A DNA stretch of 64,000 nucleotides from Bacteroidota bacterium (GCA_023416995.1 JAEZGI010000081.1:1-64000); one strand, 5' to 3'; positions 24,467-34,194 are shown, counted from the stretch's first letter. Program-made: numbers and translations. Notes: generated from the letters alone by a model not told the origin.

Positions 24467-26323
24467 ATGCAAAAAGGCAATATAAGAGTTCAGACGGAAA
24501 ACATCTTTCCCATCATTAAAAAGTTCCTCTACAGCGATCATGAAATTTTTCTTAGAGAGCTGATAAGTAACGCGGTAGATGCCACCCAAAAGCTCAAAAC
24601 CCTTTCCTCGATTGGCGAAGCGACCGGTGAGATTGGCGATGACCTGAGTATCGTTATCAGCCTAGATGAAGAGAAAAAAACCATCACTATTTCAGACAAA
24701 GGTGTCGGTATGACTGGCGAAGAGGTTGAAAAATACATCAACCAGGTGGCTTTCAGCGGTGCCGAAGAATTTGTCAATAAATATAAGGGGCAGAACGAAA
24801 ATGCGATCATCGGTAAATTTGGACTGGGTTTCTACTCAGCATTCATGGTTAGTGATAATGTTGAAGTGATCACCAAATCTTTCCGTGCCAACTCGATCCC
24901 TGTTAAATGGCAGTGCGATGGCAGCCCCGAATACACGCTCGAAGAAACCGAAAAGGAAGCACGCGGAACTGATATCGTGTTACACGTAAATGAAGAAAGC
25001 AACGAATTTCTTGATAAAACCCGTATCCGCGGCATATTAAACAGGTTCTGTCGTTTTTTGCCGGTTCCAATCTTTTTTGATGGTGAGCAAATCAACACTA
25101 CCAACCCTGCATGGACCAAAAAACCTTCCGAACTTACCACTGAGGATTACCAGGATTTCTATAAACAATTATATCCTTACAACGAAGCACCGCTGTTCTG
25201 GATACATCTGAATGTTGACTATCCCTTTAACCTTACGGGTATCCTGTATTTCCCGAAGATTAAGCAGAGCTACGAAATACAAAAAGACAAGATCCAGTTG
25301 TACTCCAACCAGGTTTTTGTAACTGAAGAAGTAAAAGATATCGTGCCTGAGTTTTTGATGTTGCTACAGGGTGTGATTGACAGCCCGGACATTCCGTTGA
25401 ATGTTAGCCGCAGTTACCTTCAGGGCGATCCCAATGTAAAAAAGATCAATAATCATATCACGAAAAAAGTTGCGGATAAACTTGAAGAGATCTTCAATAA
25501 GGATCGTAAGGAATTTGAAGATAAGTGGGACAGTCTTGGCCTGTTTGTGAAGTATGGTATGATGACCGATGATAAGTTCCTTGATAAGGCAAACAAGTTT
25601 CACATTTTTGGTGATGTAGATAAAGAGAAGTTTTATACTCTTGATGAATACCGCACCGAAACACAGGCATTGCAAACAAACAAAGATGGTCAGCTTGTTA
25701 TCTTATACACCACAGATCCTGTTCAACAGCATAGTTATATCCAGGCGGCAAAACAAAAAGGTTATAAAGTAGTAACCCTTGAAACCATCGTTGATGCCAG
25801 CTTTATTAACCAGATGGAAAGCAAATGGGAGAAGGTACATTTTGCCCGAGTTGATGCTGATATTACAGATAACCTGATCGATAAACAGGATGCCACTGAA
25901 TCTGTATTAAGCAAGGATGATGAAACTAAGCTGAAAGAAATCTTTGAACAGCAGAAAGGTGAATTACATGTTACGGTTGAAGTAAAAGGTTTGAGTTCAG
26001 ATAGTGCACCTGTGGTTGCCACAAGACCCGAGTTCATGCGTCGTATGAAAGACATGGCTGCCATTAGCGGTCCGATGGGTAGCTTTTACGCAAATATGCC
26101 CGATGAGGTAATGTTAACTGTGAATGGTAATCACCCGATCTATCAGAAAATTTTAAGCGAATCAAGTAAAGAAAAACAGGACAAGGTGGTACGTAACCTC
26201 GCTGATCTTGCCTTGCTTTCGCAAGGGTTACTGAAAGGAAATAATCTTACATCATTTATCAGCAGAAGTGTTGAACTGATGGGAGATGATAAAGCAACAG
26301 CACCAGCTGAAACTGCTTCTTAG
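24467..26323 (+). CDS. htpG: Molecular chaperone HtpG (bacterial Hsp90)
   Basis: 618 residues, normal length. The GHKL ATPase motifs are present: IFLRELISNAVDA, ISDKGVGMTGEEV and IGKFGLGFYSAFM. The middle domain contains IPLNVSRSYLQGD with the Arg needed for ATP hydrolysis. The C-terminal dimerisation domain is present and there is no MEEVD, as expected in bacteria. Cytosolic chaperone. Single gene with its own terminator, divergent from the rpsF operon. Confidence 0.97.
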   Translation: MQKGNIRVQTENIFPIIKKFLYSDHEIFLRELISNAVDATQKLKTLSSIGEATGEIGDDLSIVISLDEEKKTITISDKGVGMTGEEVEKYINQVAFSGAEEFVNKYKGQNENAIIGKFGLGFYSAFMVSDNVEVITKSFRANSIPVKWQCDGSPEYTLEETEKEARGTDIVLHVNEESNEFLDKTRIRGILNRFCRFLPVPIFFDGEQINTTNPAWTKKPSELTTEDYQDFYKQLYPYNEAPLFWIHLNVDYPFNLTGILYFPKIKQSYEIQKDKIQLYSNQVFVTEEVKDIVPEFLMLLQGVIDSPDIPLNVSRSYLQGDPNVKKINNHITKKVADKLEEIFNKDRKEFEDKWDSLGLFVKYGMMTDDKFLDKANKFHIFGDVDKEKFYTLDEYRTETQALQTNKDGQLVILYTTDPVQQHSYIQAAKQKGYKVVTLETIVDASFINQMESKWEKVHFARVDADITDNLIDKQDATESVLSKDDETKLKEIFEQQKGELHVTVEVKGLSSDSAPVVATRPEFMRRMKDMAAISGPMGSFYANMPDEVMLTVNGNHPIYQKILSESSKEKQDKVVRNLADLALLSQGLLKGNNLTSFISRSVELMGDDKATAPAETAS

Positions 26324-26350
26324 GATAGTCTGACCAATGCATAATAAAAG

Positions 26351-26368
26351 GTCGTCCGCGAGGACGAC
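26351..26368. terminator. Bidirectional terminator between htpG and methyltransferase
   Basis: GTCGTCC (26351-26357) and GGACGAC (26362-26368) around a GCGA tetraloop, flanked by AAAA on the left and TTTTT on the right, so it can end transcription from both convergent genes. Confidence 0.88.
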
Positions 26369-26371
26369 TTT

Positions 26372-27064
26372 TTATTTAGGAGGTTGTGCAGTATTGTCCA
26401 GCTGTAATACCGTTCCCTGCAGGTAAATTAGTTTTTGTACCTGGTAGTGTTGCTTAAAGCCAAGATCAAGAAAAACATTTTTGTAGACATCATTTATATA
26501 AACAACGAATAATTTTCTTGGATTACGGTGGTAGCTTTCCATGATGTTCTCCACTACTTCTTTCATTACCGGTTCTTTAAAAGGATTAAAAAACAGAAAC
26601 ACACTTGCATCGTCTGGAACAGGCACATCCTGCGCGCGGTTGTTGATGATATTGAACGACACACCAGGCTGGTAATATTTGCAGTTCAGTACGTTGCTTT
26701 CTGCGGCTTTGGCAAGTTCATAAATGATATCAATACCTGTAAGTTTAGTGAAACCATAAGCCATTGCCACTGCAAGTGTTCTGCCTTTTCCGCAGCCAAA
26801 GTCAATCAGTCTGCCTTGTGTTGCTTCAGCTGGCAAAGATTCCAGAACCTTTTCAAGTATAAAGTAGCTCGAGGGTTGATAGGCTTCTGCTTCCGACAAA
26901 TCAACTTCATCGATATCATACTGCCATAATGATTCAGTTCCCGTGGTATCGATACCATACTTCTTTTCACCGATTACTTCATGGTATATTGTAAAGGCCG
27001 CCAGGTTAAAATCCCAGTGTTTGAGGATAAATGCAAAATACCTGTAGTAAGCTTTGAATTTCAT
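26372..27064 (-). CDS. Class I SAM-dependent methyltransferase
   Basis: 230 residues from ATG 27064; a longer frame from 27100 would overlap recJ. SAM-binding motif I is RLIDFGCGKGRTLAVAM, and the acidic end of strand 2 is LTGIDIIYELAKAAESN. Motif IV (FLFFNPF) has Asn-Pro as in N- or C-methylating families. Substrate unknown. It lies 16 bp downstream of recJ and probably shares its transcript. Confidence 0.85.
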   Translation of the reverse strand: MKFKAYYRYFAFILKHWDFNLAAFTIYHEVIGEKKYGIDTTGTESLWQYDIDEVDLSEAEAYQPSSYFILEKVLESLPAEATQGRLIDFGCGKGRTLAVAMAYGFTKLTGIDIIYELAKAAESNVLNCKYYQPGVSFNIINNRAQDVPVPDDASVFLFFNPFKEPVMKEVVENIMESYHRNPRKLFVVYINDVYKNVFLDLGFKQHYQVQKLIYLQGTVLQLDNTAQPPK

Positions 27065-27080
27065 GTGTGCGTTCTTATGG

Positions 27081-28781
27081 CTACACCAGCCGAAAATCAA
27101 TTACTTTCATTTGTAGTTTTTTCTCCTGGTTCCATTCATTTTCTTCCAGGGTGAAAACAATGTCGAGTGCATGATTTAATTGAAGCAGCGAAAATTTATC
27201 AGCCATTCCGAAACCGATGCCTTCAAAAATAACACCGTTCCTGTGAACCGAGAACTTGATGTGTACATCTTTTACGATCCTTGACTGCCCGGTATTCAAA
27301 ACATTTCTGAGCAGAAACACCGGTCGCACATTATCGGGACCAAAAGGTTCCATCTGTGAAATGATGGAATAAAAAGGACGGGTAAACACTGTTATTTCGA
27401 CTTCCGAATCAATGACAATTTCCGGTACCAGCATTTCCGGAGTGATGGTCGAAGCGACCACTTCTTCGAATCTTGCTTTAAACGCTTCGATCTTATCCAC
27501 CTCCAGTGTCATACCCGCGGCATAAAAATGACCGCCATAACCAAGCAGGAGATCTTTGCATTGCTGCAACGCATCATAAACGTTGAAGCCGGCCACACTT
27601 CTTGCCGATCCGGCGGCTATGGAACCGGAACCGGTGAGCACGATGGTGGGGCGGTAGTAATGGTCAATCAGCCTTGATGCCACAATACCAACTACACCTT
27701 TGTGCCAGTGAGACTGGTACACCACGGTTGATTTCATGGAGTGCATGGTGGTGTCAGCGAGAATCATCGACAAAGCTTCGTCTGTGATGAGTTTATCGGC
27801 TTCTTTTCTGTCGGCATTGTCGGTTTGTAACTGTTCTGCAAAGGATCTTGCTTCGCGGAGGTCGGGGGCGATAAAAAGCTGAACGGCTTTTTTGGCTTCG
27901 TCCATTCTTCCGGCGGCGTTCACCCTCGGGGCGATCAGGAAAACAAGGTTGGTGAGATAAAGTTCTTTTTCGTAGCCACTCTGTTCTTTGAGTGCCATTA
28001 TGCCGTAATTCGGATTTTCATTGGCTTTTTTCAAACCAAAATATGCAAGCACCCGGTTTTCGCCGGTGAGCGAAACGATATCGGCCGCAATGGCAGTGGC
28101 TACAAGGTCGAGATATTCGTAAACGTTCTCTTCGGGTAAGCCGATTGTTTTTGCAAGCGCCGTTATCAATTTGAAACCAACGCCGCAGCCGCAAAGATCT
28201 TTGAAGGGGTAGGGGCAACCAGGTTGCTTTGGGTTGAGGATGGCCACTGCCGGTGGCAGTTCGGGGTCGGGTGTATGGTGATCACAGATTATAAAATCGA
28301 TACCGAGATCTTTCGCGTACCCGATCAGTTCCACGGATTTGATCCCGCAGTCAAGAGAAATGATCAGGGTGAAATTGTTTTCATGGGCAAAATCGATCCC
28401 GGCTTTGGAAACGCCGTATCCTTCGCGGTACCGGTGCGGGATATAATAATCTATAGTGTCGTTATAGGCGATGCGGCTCAGAAACTTAAACATGCAGGCG
28501 ACCGAAGTTGTGCCATCTACATCATAGTCGCCAAAAACCAGGATTTTTTCTTTTGTATTCAGGGCTTCTATCACCCGGGCTACCGCCTTGTCCATGTCGA
28601 GCATGAGCCAGGGGTCGTGCAGGTGACTGAGTTGTGGTCTGAAGAAATTTCGTGCAGCTTCAAAATTGTCGATCCCGCGTTGCACCAGGATGCTGCACAA
28701 AACCGGGTGTATTTTAAGTTCGCGCTGTAACTGGTGCGCCTTTTCGGGGTCACTTTGTATGATCTTCCATCTTTTCTGCAT
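27081..28781 (-). CDS. recJ: Single-stranded-DNA-specific exonuclease RecJ
   Basis: 566 residues, normal length. DHH phosphoesterase motifs: FGDYDVDGTTSVA, ISLDCG, the DHH itself in ICDHHTPDPELP, and DHHA1 motif GYGGHFYAAGMTLE. The enzyme degrades ssDNA 5'-3' in recombination and mismatch repair using Mn or Mg. 9 bp after the prenyl synthase gene, probable operon. Confidence 0.96.
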   Translation of the reverse strand: MQKRWKIIQSDPEKAHQLQRELKIHPVLCSILVQRGIDNFEAARNFFRPQLSHLHDPWLMLDMDKAVARVIEALNTKEKILVFGDYDVDGTTSVACMFKFLSRIAYNDTIDYYIPHRYREGYGVSKAGIDFAHENNFTLIISLDCGIKSVELIGYAKDLGIDFIICDHHTPDPELPPAVAILNPKQPGCPYPFKDLCGCGVGFKLITALAKTIGLPEENVYEYLDLVATAIAADIVSLTGENRVLAYFGLKKANENPNYGIMALKEQSGYEKELYLTNLVFLIAPRVNAAGRMDEAKKAVQLFIAPDLREARSFAEQLQTDNADRKEADKLITDEALSMILADTTMHSMKSTVVYQSHWHKGVVGIVASRLIDHYYRPTIVLTGSGSIAAGSARSVAGFNVYDALQQCKDLLLGYGGHFYAAGMTLEVDKIEAFKARFEEVVASTITPEMLVPEIVIDSEVEITVFTRPFYSIISQMEPFGPDNVRPVFLLRNVLNTGQSRIVKDVHIKFSVHRNGVIFEGIGFGMADKFSLLQLNHALDIVFTLEENEWNQEKKLQMKVIDFRLV

Positions 28782-28790
28782 CTCCAGGGG

Positions 28791-29753
28791 TCAATAGTTG
28801 CGGTCGGTGGTGTACCGTACCAATTCTTCCAGGCCTTGTTTCACGTCTTCCTGTTCAAAATCCTTCAGCAATGTGAGGGCGGTATCGCGATAGGCAAACA
28901 TTTTTTGTTCTGCGTACCTGATTCCTCCAAATTCCTGCACCGTATTAATGACCTCCCGCACTTTCTCCGCATCCTTGTTCTGGTTTTTGATGATGTAGAT
29001 AAGTTTTCGGCGGGAACTGCGGTCAATATTATTTAAGGTATATATTAAAGGTAAGGTCAGTTTTTTTTCCCGGATATCGTTTCCGGTTGGCTTACCCACA
29101 TCCGCGGTGCCGTAATCGAAAAGATCGTCTTTAATCTGGAATGCCATACCGACATTTTCACCAAAAAGTCTGACCTTTTCCGCAATATTTTCGTCATGAC
29201 TGGTTGAATATGCGCCGGCTGAGCAGGCTGCAGCAAGCAGCGAGGCAGTTTTGTTCCGGATAATTTCAAAATAAACGTCTTCACTAAGGTTCAGCGAACG
29301 GGATTTTTCAATTTGGAGCAATTCGCCCTCACTCATCAGCCTCACCGCGTTTGAAAGAATCTGCAAAATTCTAAAGTCGTTATGGTCAAGGGATAAGAGC
29401 AGCCCTTTGGCAAGAAGATAATCTCCGACCAAAACTGAGATTTTTGTTTTCCAAAGCGAATATGTGGAAAAAAAACCACGCCGTTCAAGTGATTCGTCAA
29501 CCACATCATCATGTACCAGGGTGGCGGTGTGTAGCAGTTCAACCAATGAGGCGGCCCGGTATGTTGATTCGTTAACATTACCACAAAGCCTGGCCGAGAG
29601 GAAAACAAACATCGGCCGCAGTTGTTTGCCCTTTCTCTTCACGATAAACTGCATGATGCGGTCCAAAAGTGGCACCTGGCTCTTTACTGCTTGTCTGAAC
29701 TTCTTCTCAAATATGGGCAATTCCTCTTGTAGTAATGATTGTGATAACTTCAT
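28791..29753 (-). CDS. Polyprenyl diphosphate synthase
   Basis: 320 residues from ATG 29753. Both Asp-rich motifs of trans-prenyltransferases are intact: LVHDDVVDES (first) and IKDDLFDYG (second), with GKQLRPMF before and LPLIYTL after. It condenses isopentenyl diphosphate to make the isoprenoid chain, probably the menaquinone side chain, since futalosine-pathway genes lie elsewhere in the window. Chain length cannot be stated firmly; small residues before the first motif favour a long product. Confidence 0.92.
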   Translation of the reverse strand: MKLSQSLLQEELPIFEKKFRQAVKSQVPLLDRIMQFIVKRKGKQLRPMFVFLSARLCGNVNESTYRAASLVELLHTATLVHDDVVDESLERRGFFSTYSLWKTKISVLVGDYLLAKGLLLSLDHNDFRILQILSNAVRLMSEGELLQIEKSRSLNLSEDVYFEIIRNKTASLLAAACSAGAYSTSHDENIAEKVRLFGENVGMAFQIKDDLFDYGTADVGKPTGNDIREKKLTLPLIYTLNNIDRSSRRKLIYIIKNQNKDAEKVREVINTVQEFGGIRYAEQKMFAYRDTALTLLKDFEQEDVKQGLEELVRYTTDRNY

Positions 29754-29879
29754 GGAACGAAAATGGTAGGGCAAATTACTGTAAATTGTAAGTTAATTTT
29801 TCAGGCAACATTCAGGGCCTTTTGGTTGTCTGAAATGATGAAAGTGATTAATAATCAATACACAGTTGTCTTAAAAAAA

Positions 29880-29910
29880 TTTGTTAATTAGGTTCGAATA
29901 GATATTTTTG
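29880..29910 (+). promoter_or_regulatory. Bacteroidota-type promoter of the OmpA-family gene
   Basis: TTTG (29880-29883), exactly 19 bp, then TATTTTTG (29903-29910). Full consensus match. The start codon lies 50 bp after the -7 element. Confidence 0.8.
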
Positions 29911-29959
29911 CACAAATTAATGCATTTAGCATTCTCAATCCTTCACATAAAATTTAGTT

Positions 29960-31630
29960 ATGGCAAGCAAAAAGTTCTCAGGTTTAGTTGGCTTACTGTG
30001 CTTAGTGGCATCTGGTGGCTTTGCCCAGATAGGTGGTGGCAGTGGCAGTTATGATGTTCTTGATTCATCTGTAGTTCCCTCCAAGAGATTACCGCAGCAC
30101 ACCGAATTCATGAATAATGCATACCCATTCCCTGCTAAGCCCAGGAATCAATCTGAATTGGGTATCAAGATTGGAGCATCCAGCATTGCCGGTGACGTAA
30201 GAAGCCGTTTCCCGGGTTTTGGTGCAGGACTTCATTGGAGAAAAGCTTTAGGCTATGTGTTTTCTGTGAGAGTTGAGGGACAATACGCTACAACAAAAGG
30301 CATGAATTTTCAGCCTTCTTTGAACCACACTAAAAACTCAGCATGGGCCGCTTACAACGCAGGTGGTAACCCAACTGGCCCGGTGTTCTACAATTACAAA
30401 ACAAATATGTATGAACTGGCTGTTCAGGGTGTGTTCACATTAAATAACATTCGTTTCCACAGGGCTAAAACCGGTTTCAACGTTTATGCTCTTGCTGGTA
30501 TCGGTGGTTTGATCTTCGATACGAAGATTGATGCATTGAACGGTAACGCTCCTTACAACTTCCAGAATCTTCCAGGTTATGCCGGTTACGCTGCAAACGG
30601 TTTCCAGTATAAAGACAGGAAAGATATCCGTAAAGCACTGAAAGACTTTACTGATGGAGATTATGAGTCTAACCCGGACGATGATAACAGTCAACCAAAA
30701 TTATTTGGTGAGCCTTTCAAACCAATGGTAAATGTTGGTCTTGGTATGGCTTTCAAACTGAGCAACAAACTTAGCCTTGCAATTGAAGATAAGGTTACAA
30801 TCGCTAAAACCGATTTATTGGATGGTCAGCAATGGCAGGAAAATGGTCCTGGTAACTCAATTGCACAAACCCGTGATAATGATTGGGCTAACTTCCTTTC
30901 TGTTGGTTTGAACATCGCGCTTGGAGCAAAATCTGTTGAGCCATTGTGGTGGGTTAATCCATTGGATTATGCTTACAACGAAATCAACGCTCCACGCCAC
31001 ATGAAACTTCCAAAACCAATCCTGGATGACGGTGATGGTGATGGTATCACAGATCAGTTCGACCAGGAGCCAAACACTCCAGCCGGTACTCCTGTTGATT
31101 CTCATGGTGTTAGCCGCGATACTGATGGTGATGGTGTTCCAGATTCAAAAGATAAGGAACTGATCACTCCAACTCAGTGCCAGCCGGTAGATGCTGATGG
31201 TGTTGGTAAATGTCCTCCACCAGATTGCTGCAAACTGATCGATTCTATCATGCAGTATGGTATCCGCGGAAGATGTAACATTGGTGATTTGCCAAGCATC
31301 ACTTTCAGAGCCAGAACAGTAACCCTGAGCAACGATGCAAAAGCAATGTTGGCTAGTGTTGCCCAAAAAATGAAAGATAATTCAGAATGCCGCGTGGCTG
31401 TAACAGGATATTGCGCATCAAGCAAATCTGAACAACAGCTTAGCTGGGATCGTGTAAATGCAATCATTAACCACCTGGTTGAAAAAGAAGGTATCAGTGC
31501 TGATCGCTTCGTATTCAAATATGGCCAGGAAGGCGGAGATTGTAACACAGTAGATCTAAGTGACGGAACTCAGGAAGAAGGTCCAACAACTGTACCTGCT
31601 CCTCACCCGAACTTAAGACGTGGTAGATAA
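29960..31630 (+). CDS. OmpA-family outer membrane protein with thrombospondin-type-3 repeats
   Basis: 556 residues. Signal peptide to about residue 22 (SGGFAQ). Residues 65-335 look like an outer-membrane beta-barrel. Acidic Ca-binding repeats follow: DDGDGDGITDQFDQEP and DTDGDGVPDSKDKE. The C-terminal OmpA-like domain (ITFRARTVTLSNDAKAMLAS, SWDRVNAIINHLVEKEGISA) keeps the Arg of the peptidoglycan-binding site. The usual GHTD segment reads GYCASS, so the Asp is missing. Several cysteines flank this domain (CKLID, GRCNIGD, ECRVAV). Probably abundant, with a strong promoter and terminator. Confidence 0.9.
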   Translation: MASKKFSGLVGLLCLVASGGFAQIGGGSGSYDVLDSSVVPSKRLPQHTEFMNNAYPFPAKPRNQSELGIKIGASSIAGDVRSRFPGFGAGLHWRKALGYVFSVRVEGQYATTKGMNFQPSLNHTKNSAWAAYNAGGNPTGPVFYNYKTNMYELAVQGVFTLNNIRFHRAKTGFNVYALAGIGGLIFDTKIDALNGNAPYNFQNLPGYAGYAANGFQYKDRKDIRKALKDFTDGDYESNPDDDNSQPKLFGEPFKPMVNVGLGMAFKLSNKLSLAIEDKVTIAKTDLLDGQQWQENGPGNSIAQTRDNDWANFLSVGLNIALGAKSVEPLWWVNPLDYAYNEINAPRHMKLPKPILDDGDGDGITDQFDQEPNTPAGTPVDSHGVSRDTDGDGVPDSKDKELITPTQCQPVDADGVGKCPPPDCCKLIDSIMQYGIRGRCNIGDLPSITFRARTVTLSNDAKAMLASVAQKMKDNSECRVAVTGYCASSKSEQQLSWDRVNAIINHLVEKEGISADRFVFKYGQEGGDCNTVDLSDGTQEEGPTTVPAPHPNLRRGR

Positions 31631-31653
31631 TCTAACGTATTGACACACATAAT

Positions 31654-31679
31654 AAAACCCTCCCAAAGTGGAGGGTTTT
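31654..31679 (+). terminator. Intrinsic terminator of the OmpA-family gene
   Basis: AAAACCCTCC (31654-31663) pairs with GGAGGGTTTT (31670-31679) over a 6-nt loop; 23 bp after the stop codon. Confidence 0.9.
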
Positions 31680-31745
31680 ATGCTTTTATTAACGGGGGCA
31701 TTTTGGTTTCAGAAATGAATCCTTTAATATTTGTAGTTAAACACT

Positions 31746-31753
31746 TAACTTTG
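31746..31753 (+). promoter_or_regulatory. -7 promoter element of bamD
   Basis: TAACTTTG matches TAnnTTTG and ends 9 bp before the bamD ATG. No TTTG was found exactly 19 bp upstream. If used, the transcript would have almost no leader. Confidence 0.4.
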
Positions 31754-31762
31754 CCCACTTTT

Positions 31763-32578
31763 ATGCGGTTACCCCTTCTTATAATTGTTGTAGCGATTGG
31801 GCTTGCGTCGTGCTCAGGTTTTGCCAAAGTGCAGAAAAGCACCGATTACGACTACAAGCTCAGGATGGCTGAGAAATATTACGTGGCAAAAAAATATAAT
31901 TTTGCCCAGCAGTTGTATGAAGAACTCTTTCCGATTTTTAAAGGACAGCCACAGTTTGAGGATCTGTTTTATAAGTACGCCTATTGTTCTTATCACCTGA
32001 AAGACTGGCTGCAGGCAGAAAATCTGTTCAAACAGTTTACGGAGGTGTTTCCAACCAGTCAAAAAGCCGAAGAGATGGAGTACATGCGGGCATATACCTA
32101 TTACCGCCAGTCTCCCAAAGCCGAACTTGACCAGACAAACACCCAAAAAACGATCGGTTTGATGCAGACTTTTATTAATACGCACCCCGGTTCTCCGCGT
32201 ATCAAGGAAGCATCGGATATTATCGATAAAAGCCGGCAAAAACTCGAGACCAAAGAAGTAAAGAGCGCCGAACTTTATTATAATATGGGACATTTTCTTG
32301 CAGCTGGAATTGCGTATTCCAGTCTCATGAACAATTTCCCGGACTCGGAGAAAAGTGAAGAATATAAATTGCAGGTGATTCGTAGCTATTATCTTTATGC
32401 GAGGAACAGCATTGAAGAAAAGAAACCTGAGCGCTATGAAAAAGTGGTGCAGGAGTGTAACGATTATAGCGATCGTTTCCCGGATGGTCCGCTTCTCAAA
32501 GAGGTAGAACGGTACAGAAATTTATCACAATCAAATATTAAAGAAATCCAAGATGAGCAGGTTAAGAAGACAAATTAG
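31763..32578 (+). CDS. bamD: Outer membrane protein assembly lipoprotein BamD
   Basis: 271 residues from ATG 31763. Lipoprotein signal with lipobox LASC, then TPR-type helices: YYVAKKYNFAQQLYEELFP, DLFYKYAYCSYHLKDWLQAE and so on. It corresponds to the Bacteroidota BamD/YfiO component that helps BamA insert barrels. A longer frame from 31640 spans the terminator and is rejected. The gene overlaps the omega gene by 26 bp, a linkage common in Bacteroidota. Confidence 0.92.
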   Translation: MRLPLLIIVVAIGLASCSGFAKVQKSTDYDYKLRMAEKYYVAKKYNFAQQLYEELFPIFKGQPQFEDLFYKYAYCSYHLKDWLQAENLFKQFTEVFPTSQKAEEMEYMRAYTYYRQSPKAELDQTNTQKTIGLMQTFINTHPGSPRIKEASDIIDKSRQKLETKEVKSAELYYNMGHFLAAGIAYSSLMNNFPDSEKSEEYKLQVIRSYYLYARNSIEEKKPERYEKVVQECNDYSDRFPDGPLLKEVERYRNLSQSNIKEIQDEQVKKTN

Positions 32579-32894
32579 TGCCAATACGGCCAATGTTGCT
32601 GAAACTAAAGATTTGAATGTTATCAAGGGTAAAACCGGTAATGTTTATGAATCTATTGCGATCATTGCAAAAAGAGCTAACCAGATCAACATTTCTTTAA
32701 AAGAAGAATTGCATGGTAAGCTTGAAGAGTTTGCCAGCCATACAGATAGCCTGGAAGAGATCCACGAAAACAAAGAACAAATCGAAATTTCAAGGGCATA
32801 CGAGCGGATGCCAAATGCATCTTTGCTTGCAACCCAGGAGTTCATGGAAGATAAAATCTATCACCGTAAGAACGAGGACGACCTGTTTAGCTAA
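32553..32894 (+). CDS. rpoZ: RNA polymerase omega subunit (Rpb6-like)
   Basis: 113 residues. 'GNVYESIAIIAKRANQINIS' contains the omega/Rpb6 core, and the downstream ISRAYERMPNASLLATQEF is typical of the Bacteroidota version. It stabilises the beta-prime subunit. Its start lies inside the end of bamD, so translation is probably coupled. Confidence 0.9.
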   Translation: MSRLRRQISANTANVAETKDLNVIKGKTGNVYESIAIIAKRANQINISLKEELHGKLEEFASHTDSLEEIHENKEQIEISRAYERMPNASLLATQEFMEDKIYHRKNEDDLFS

Positions 32895-32946
32895 TGGATC
32901 GATTGTGATGAATCAAACGCTTCAGGATCAGCAGTAAATCATTTGA

Positions 32947-32965
32947 GCGACAGCAGGTCTGTCGC
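32947..32965 (+). terminator. Intrinsic terminator after rpoZ
   Basis: GCGACAG (32947-32953) and CTGTCGC (32959-32965) with a 5-nt loop, followed by seven T. Confidence 0.92.
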
Positions 32966-32997
32966 TTTTTTTGTGGTTTTTCGCGTAATTTTAAAAC

Positions 32998-34194
32998 ATG
33001 TTGCAAGGCAAAAAAATACTGATAGGGATCACTGGTAGTATCGCCGCTTATAAAACGATTTTGCTGGTCAGATCACTGGTAAAGGCAGGTGCAGAAGTGA
33101 AGGTGATCATGACCCCGGCTGCAAAAGACTTTGTAACACCCCTTACTTTGTCGACGCTTTCAAAAAACCCGGTGCTGACTGATCTGTTTGCAGAGGGTTC
33201 CTGGTCCAATCATGTAATGATGGGCCGGTGGGCGGACCTGATGCTTATTGCGCCGCTAAGCTGCAACACACTTGGTAAAATGGCTAACGGACTTTGCGAT
33301 AATATGTTACTGGCCACTTACCTGTCTGCGACCTGCCCGGTTGTGGTTGCGCCTGCTATGGATGAAGACATGTGGCACCACCCGGTGACCGGGGAGAATC
33401 TCACGCGTCTTGCTGGTTTCGGAAATAAGATCATCCCGGTAGAGAAAGGCGAACTCGCAAGTGGTTTATATGGTGATGGAAGAATGGCGGAACCAGATAC
33501 GATCATCCGGTATATTGAAGATAATTTTTTCCAGGTAAGGGATCTTGAAGGTAAAAGGGTGCTTGTAACCGCCGGGCCGACCTACGAACCTATTGACCCT
33601 GTGCGGTTCATTGGGAATCATTCATCGGGTAAAATGGGCATCGCCATAGCTGCCGAACTGGCCCGACGGGGAGCCGTGGTTGACCTTGTTATAGGACCTT
33701 CGGCCACGAGCATTAACCTGGAAGGTGTTCAATTACATCGTGTCCAAACCGCCGGTGAGATGTACGAAGTATGTACCGCTATTTTCAACAACGCGGATGT
33801 GGCCATCATGTCGGCTGCCGTGGCAGACTATACACCGGCCAGCTATGCTTCACAAAAAATAAAGAAAACGGGCGATGTTTTACAGGTGGAGCTCACCCGT
33901 ACCAAAGATATTCTGAAAAGCCTGGGTGAAATGAAAAAGCCCGGGCAGTTGCTGATTGGATTTGCACTTGAAACCACCAATGAAAGGGAATACGCATTAA
34001 ATAAGATGACATCTAAAAATGCGGATATGATTGTGTTGAATTCTCTTAATGACGAGGGCGCAGGTTTCGGGCATGATACTAACAAAGTCACAATATTTGA
34101 AAAGGGTGGGGCAGAACACCCGTATGATCGGAAACCAAAACAACAAGTGGCGAAAGATATCGTTGATAGAATTGTAAATAGATTACATGTATAG
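32998..34194 (+). CDS. coaBC: Bifunctional phosphopantothenoylcysteine decarboxylase / phosphopantothenate-cysteine ligase
   Basis: 398 residues. N-terminal flavoprotein domain (KKILIGITGSIAAYKTILLV; PLSCNTLGKMANGLCDNMLL; APAMDEDMW) followed from about residue 185 by the ligase domain (VLVTAGPTYEPIDPVRFIGN, HSSGKMG). Makes 4'-phosphopantetheine in coenzyme A synthesis. The stop lies 8 bp inside porD, which starts the coupled pair downstream. Confidence 0.96.
   Translation: MLQGKKILIGITGSIAAYKTILLVRSLVKAGAEVKVIMTPAAKDFVTPLTLSTLSKNPVLTDLFAEGSWSNHVMMGRWADLMLIAPLSCNTLGKMANGLCDNMLLATYLSATCPVVVAPAMDEDMWHHPVTGENLTRLAGFGNKIIPVEKGELASGLYGDGRMAEPDTIIRYIEDNFFQVRDLEGKRVLVTAGPTYEPIDPVRFIGNHSSGKMGIAIAAELARRGAVVDLVIGPSATSINLEGVQLHRVQTAGEMYEVCTAIFNNADVAIMSAAVADYTPASYASQKIKKTGDVLQVELTRTKDILKSLGEMKKPGQLLIGFALETTNEREYALNKMTSKNADMIVLNSLNDEGAGFGHDTNKVTIFEKGGAEHPYDRKPKQQVAKDIVDRIVNRLHV

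Noticed and set aside
24332..24589. Minus-strand ORF over the start of htpG
   Set aside because: It is a shadow of the htpG gene and covers the rpsF promoter.
30857..31548. Minus-strand ORFs inside the OmpA-family gene
   Set aside because: They arise from the complementary strand of a clear coding sequence with regular repeats.
31640..31762. Longer bamD frame from 31640
   Set aside because: It runs through the OmpA gene terminator, and the lipoprotein signal begins at 31763.
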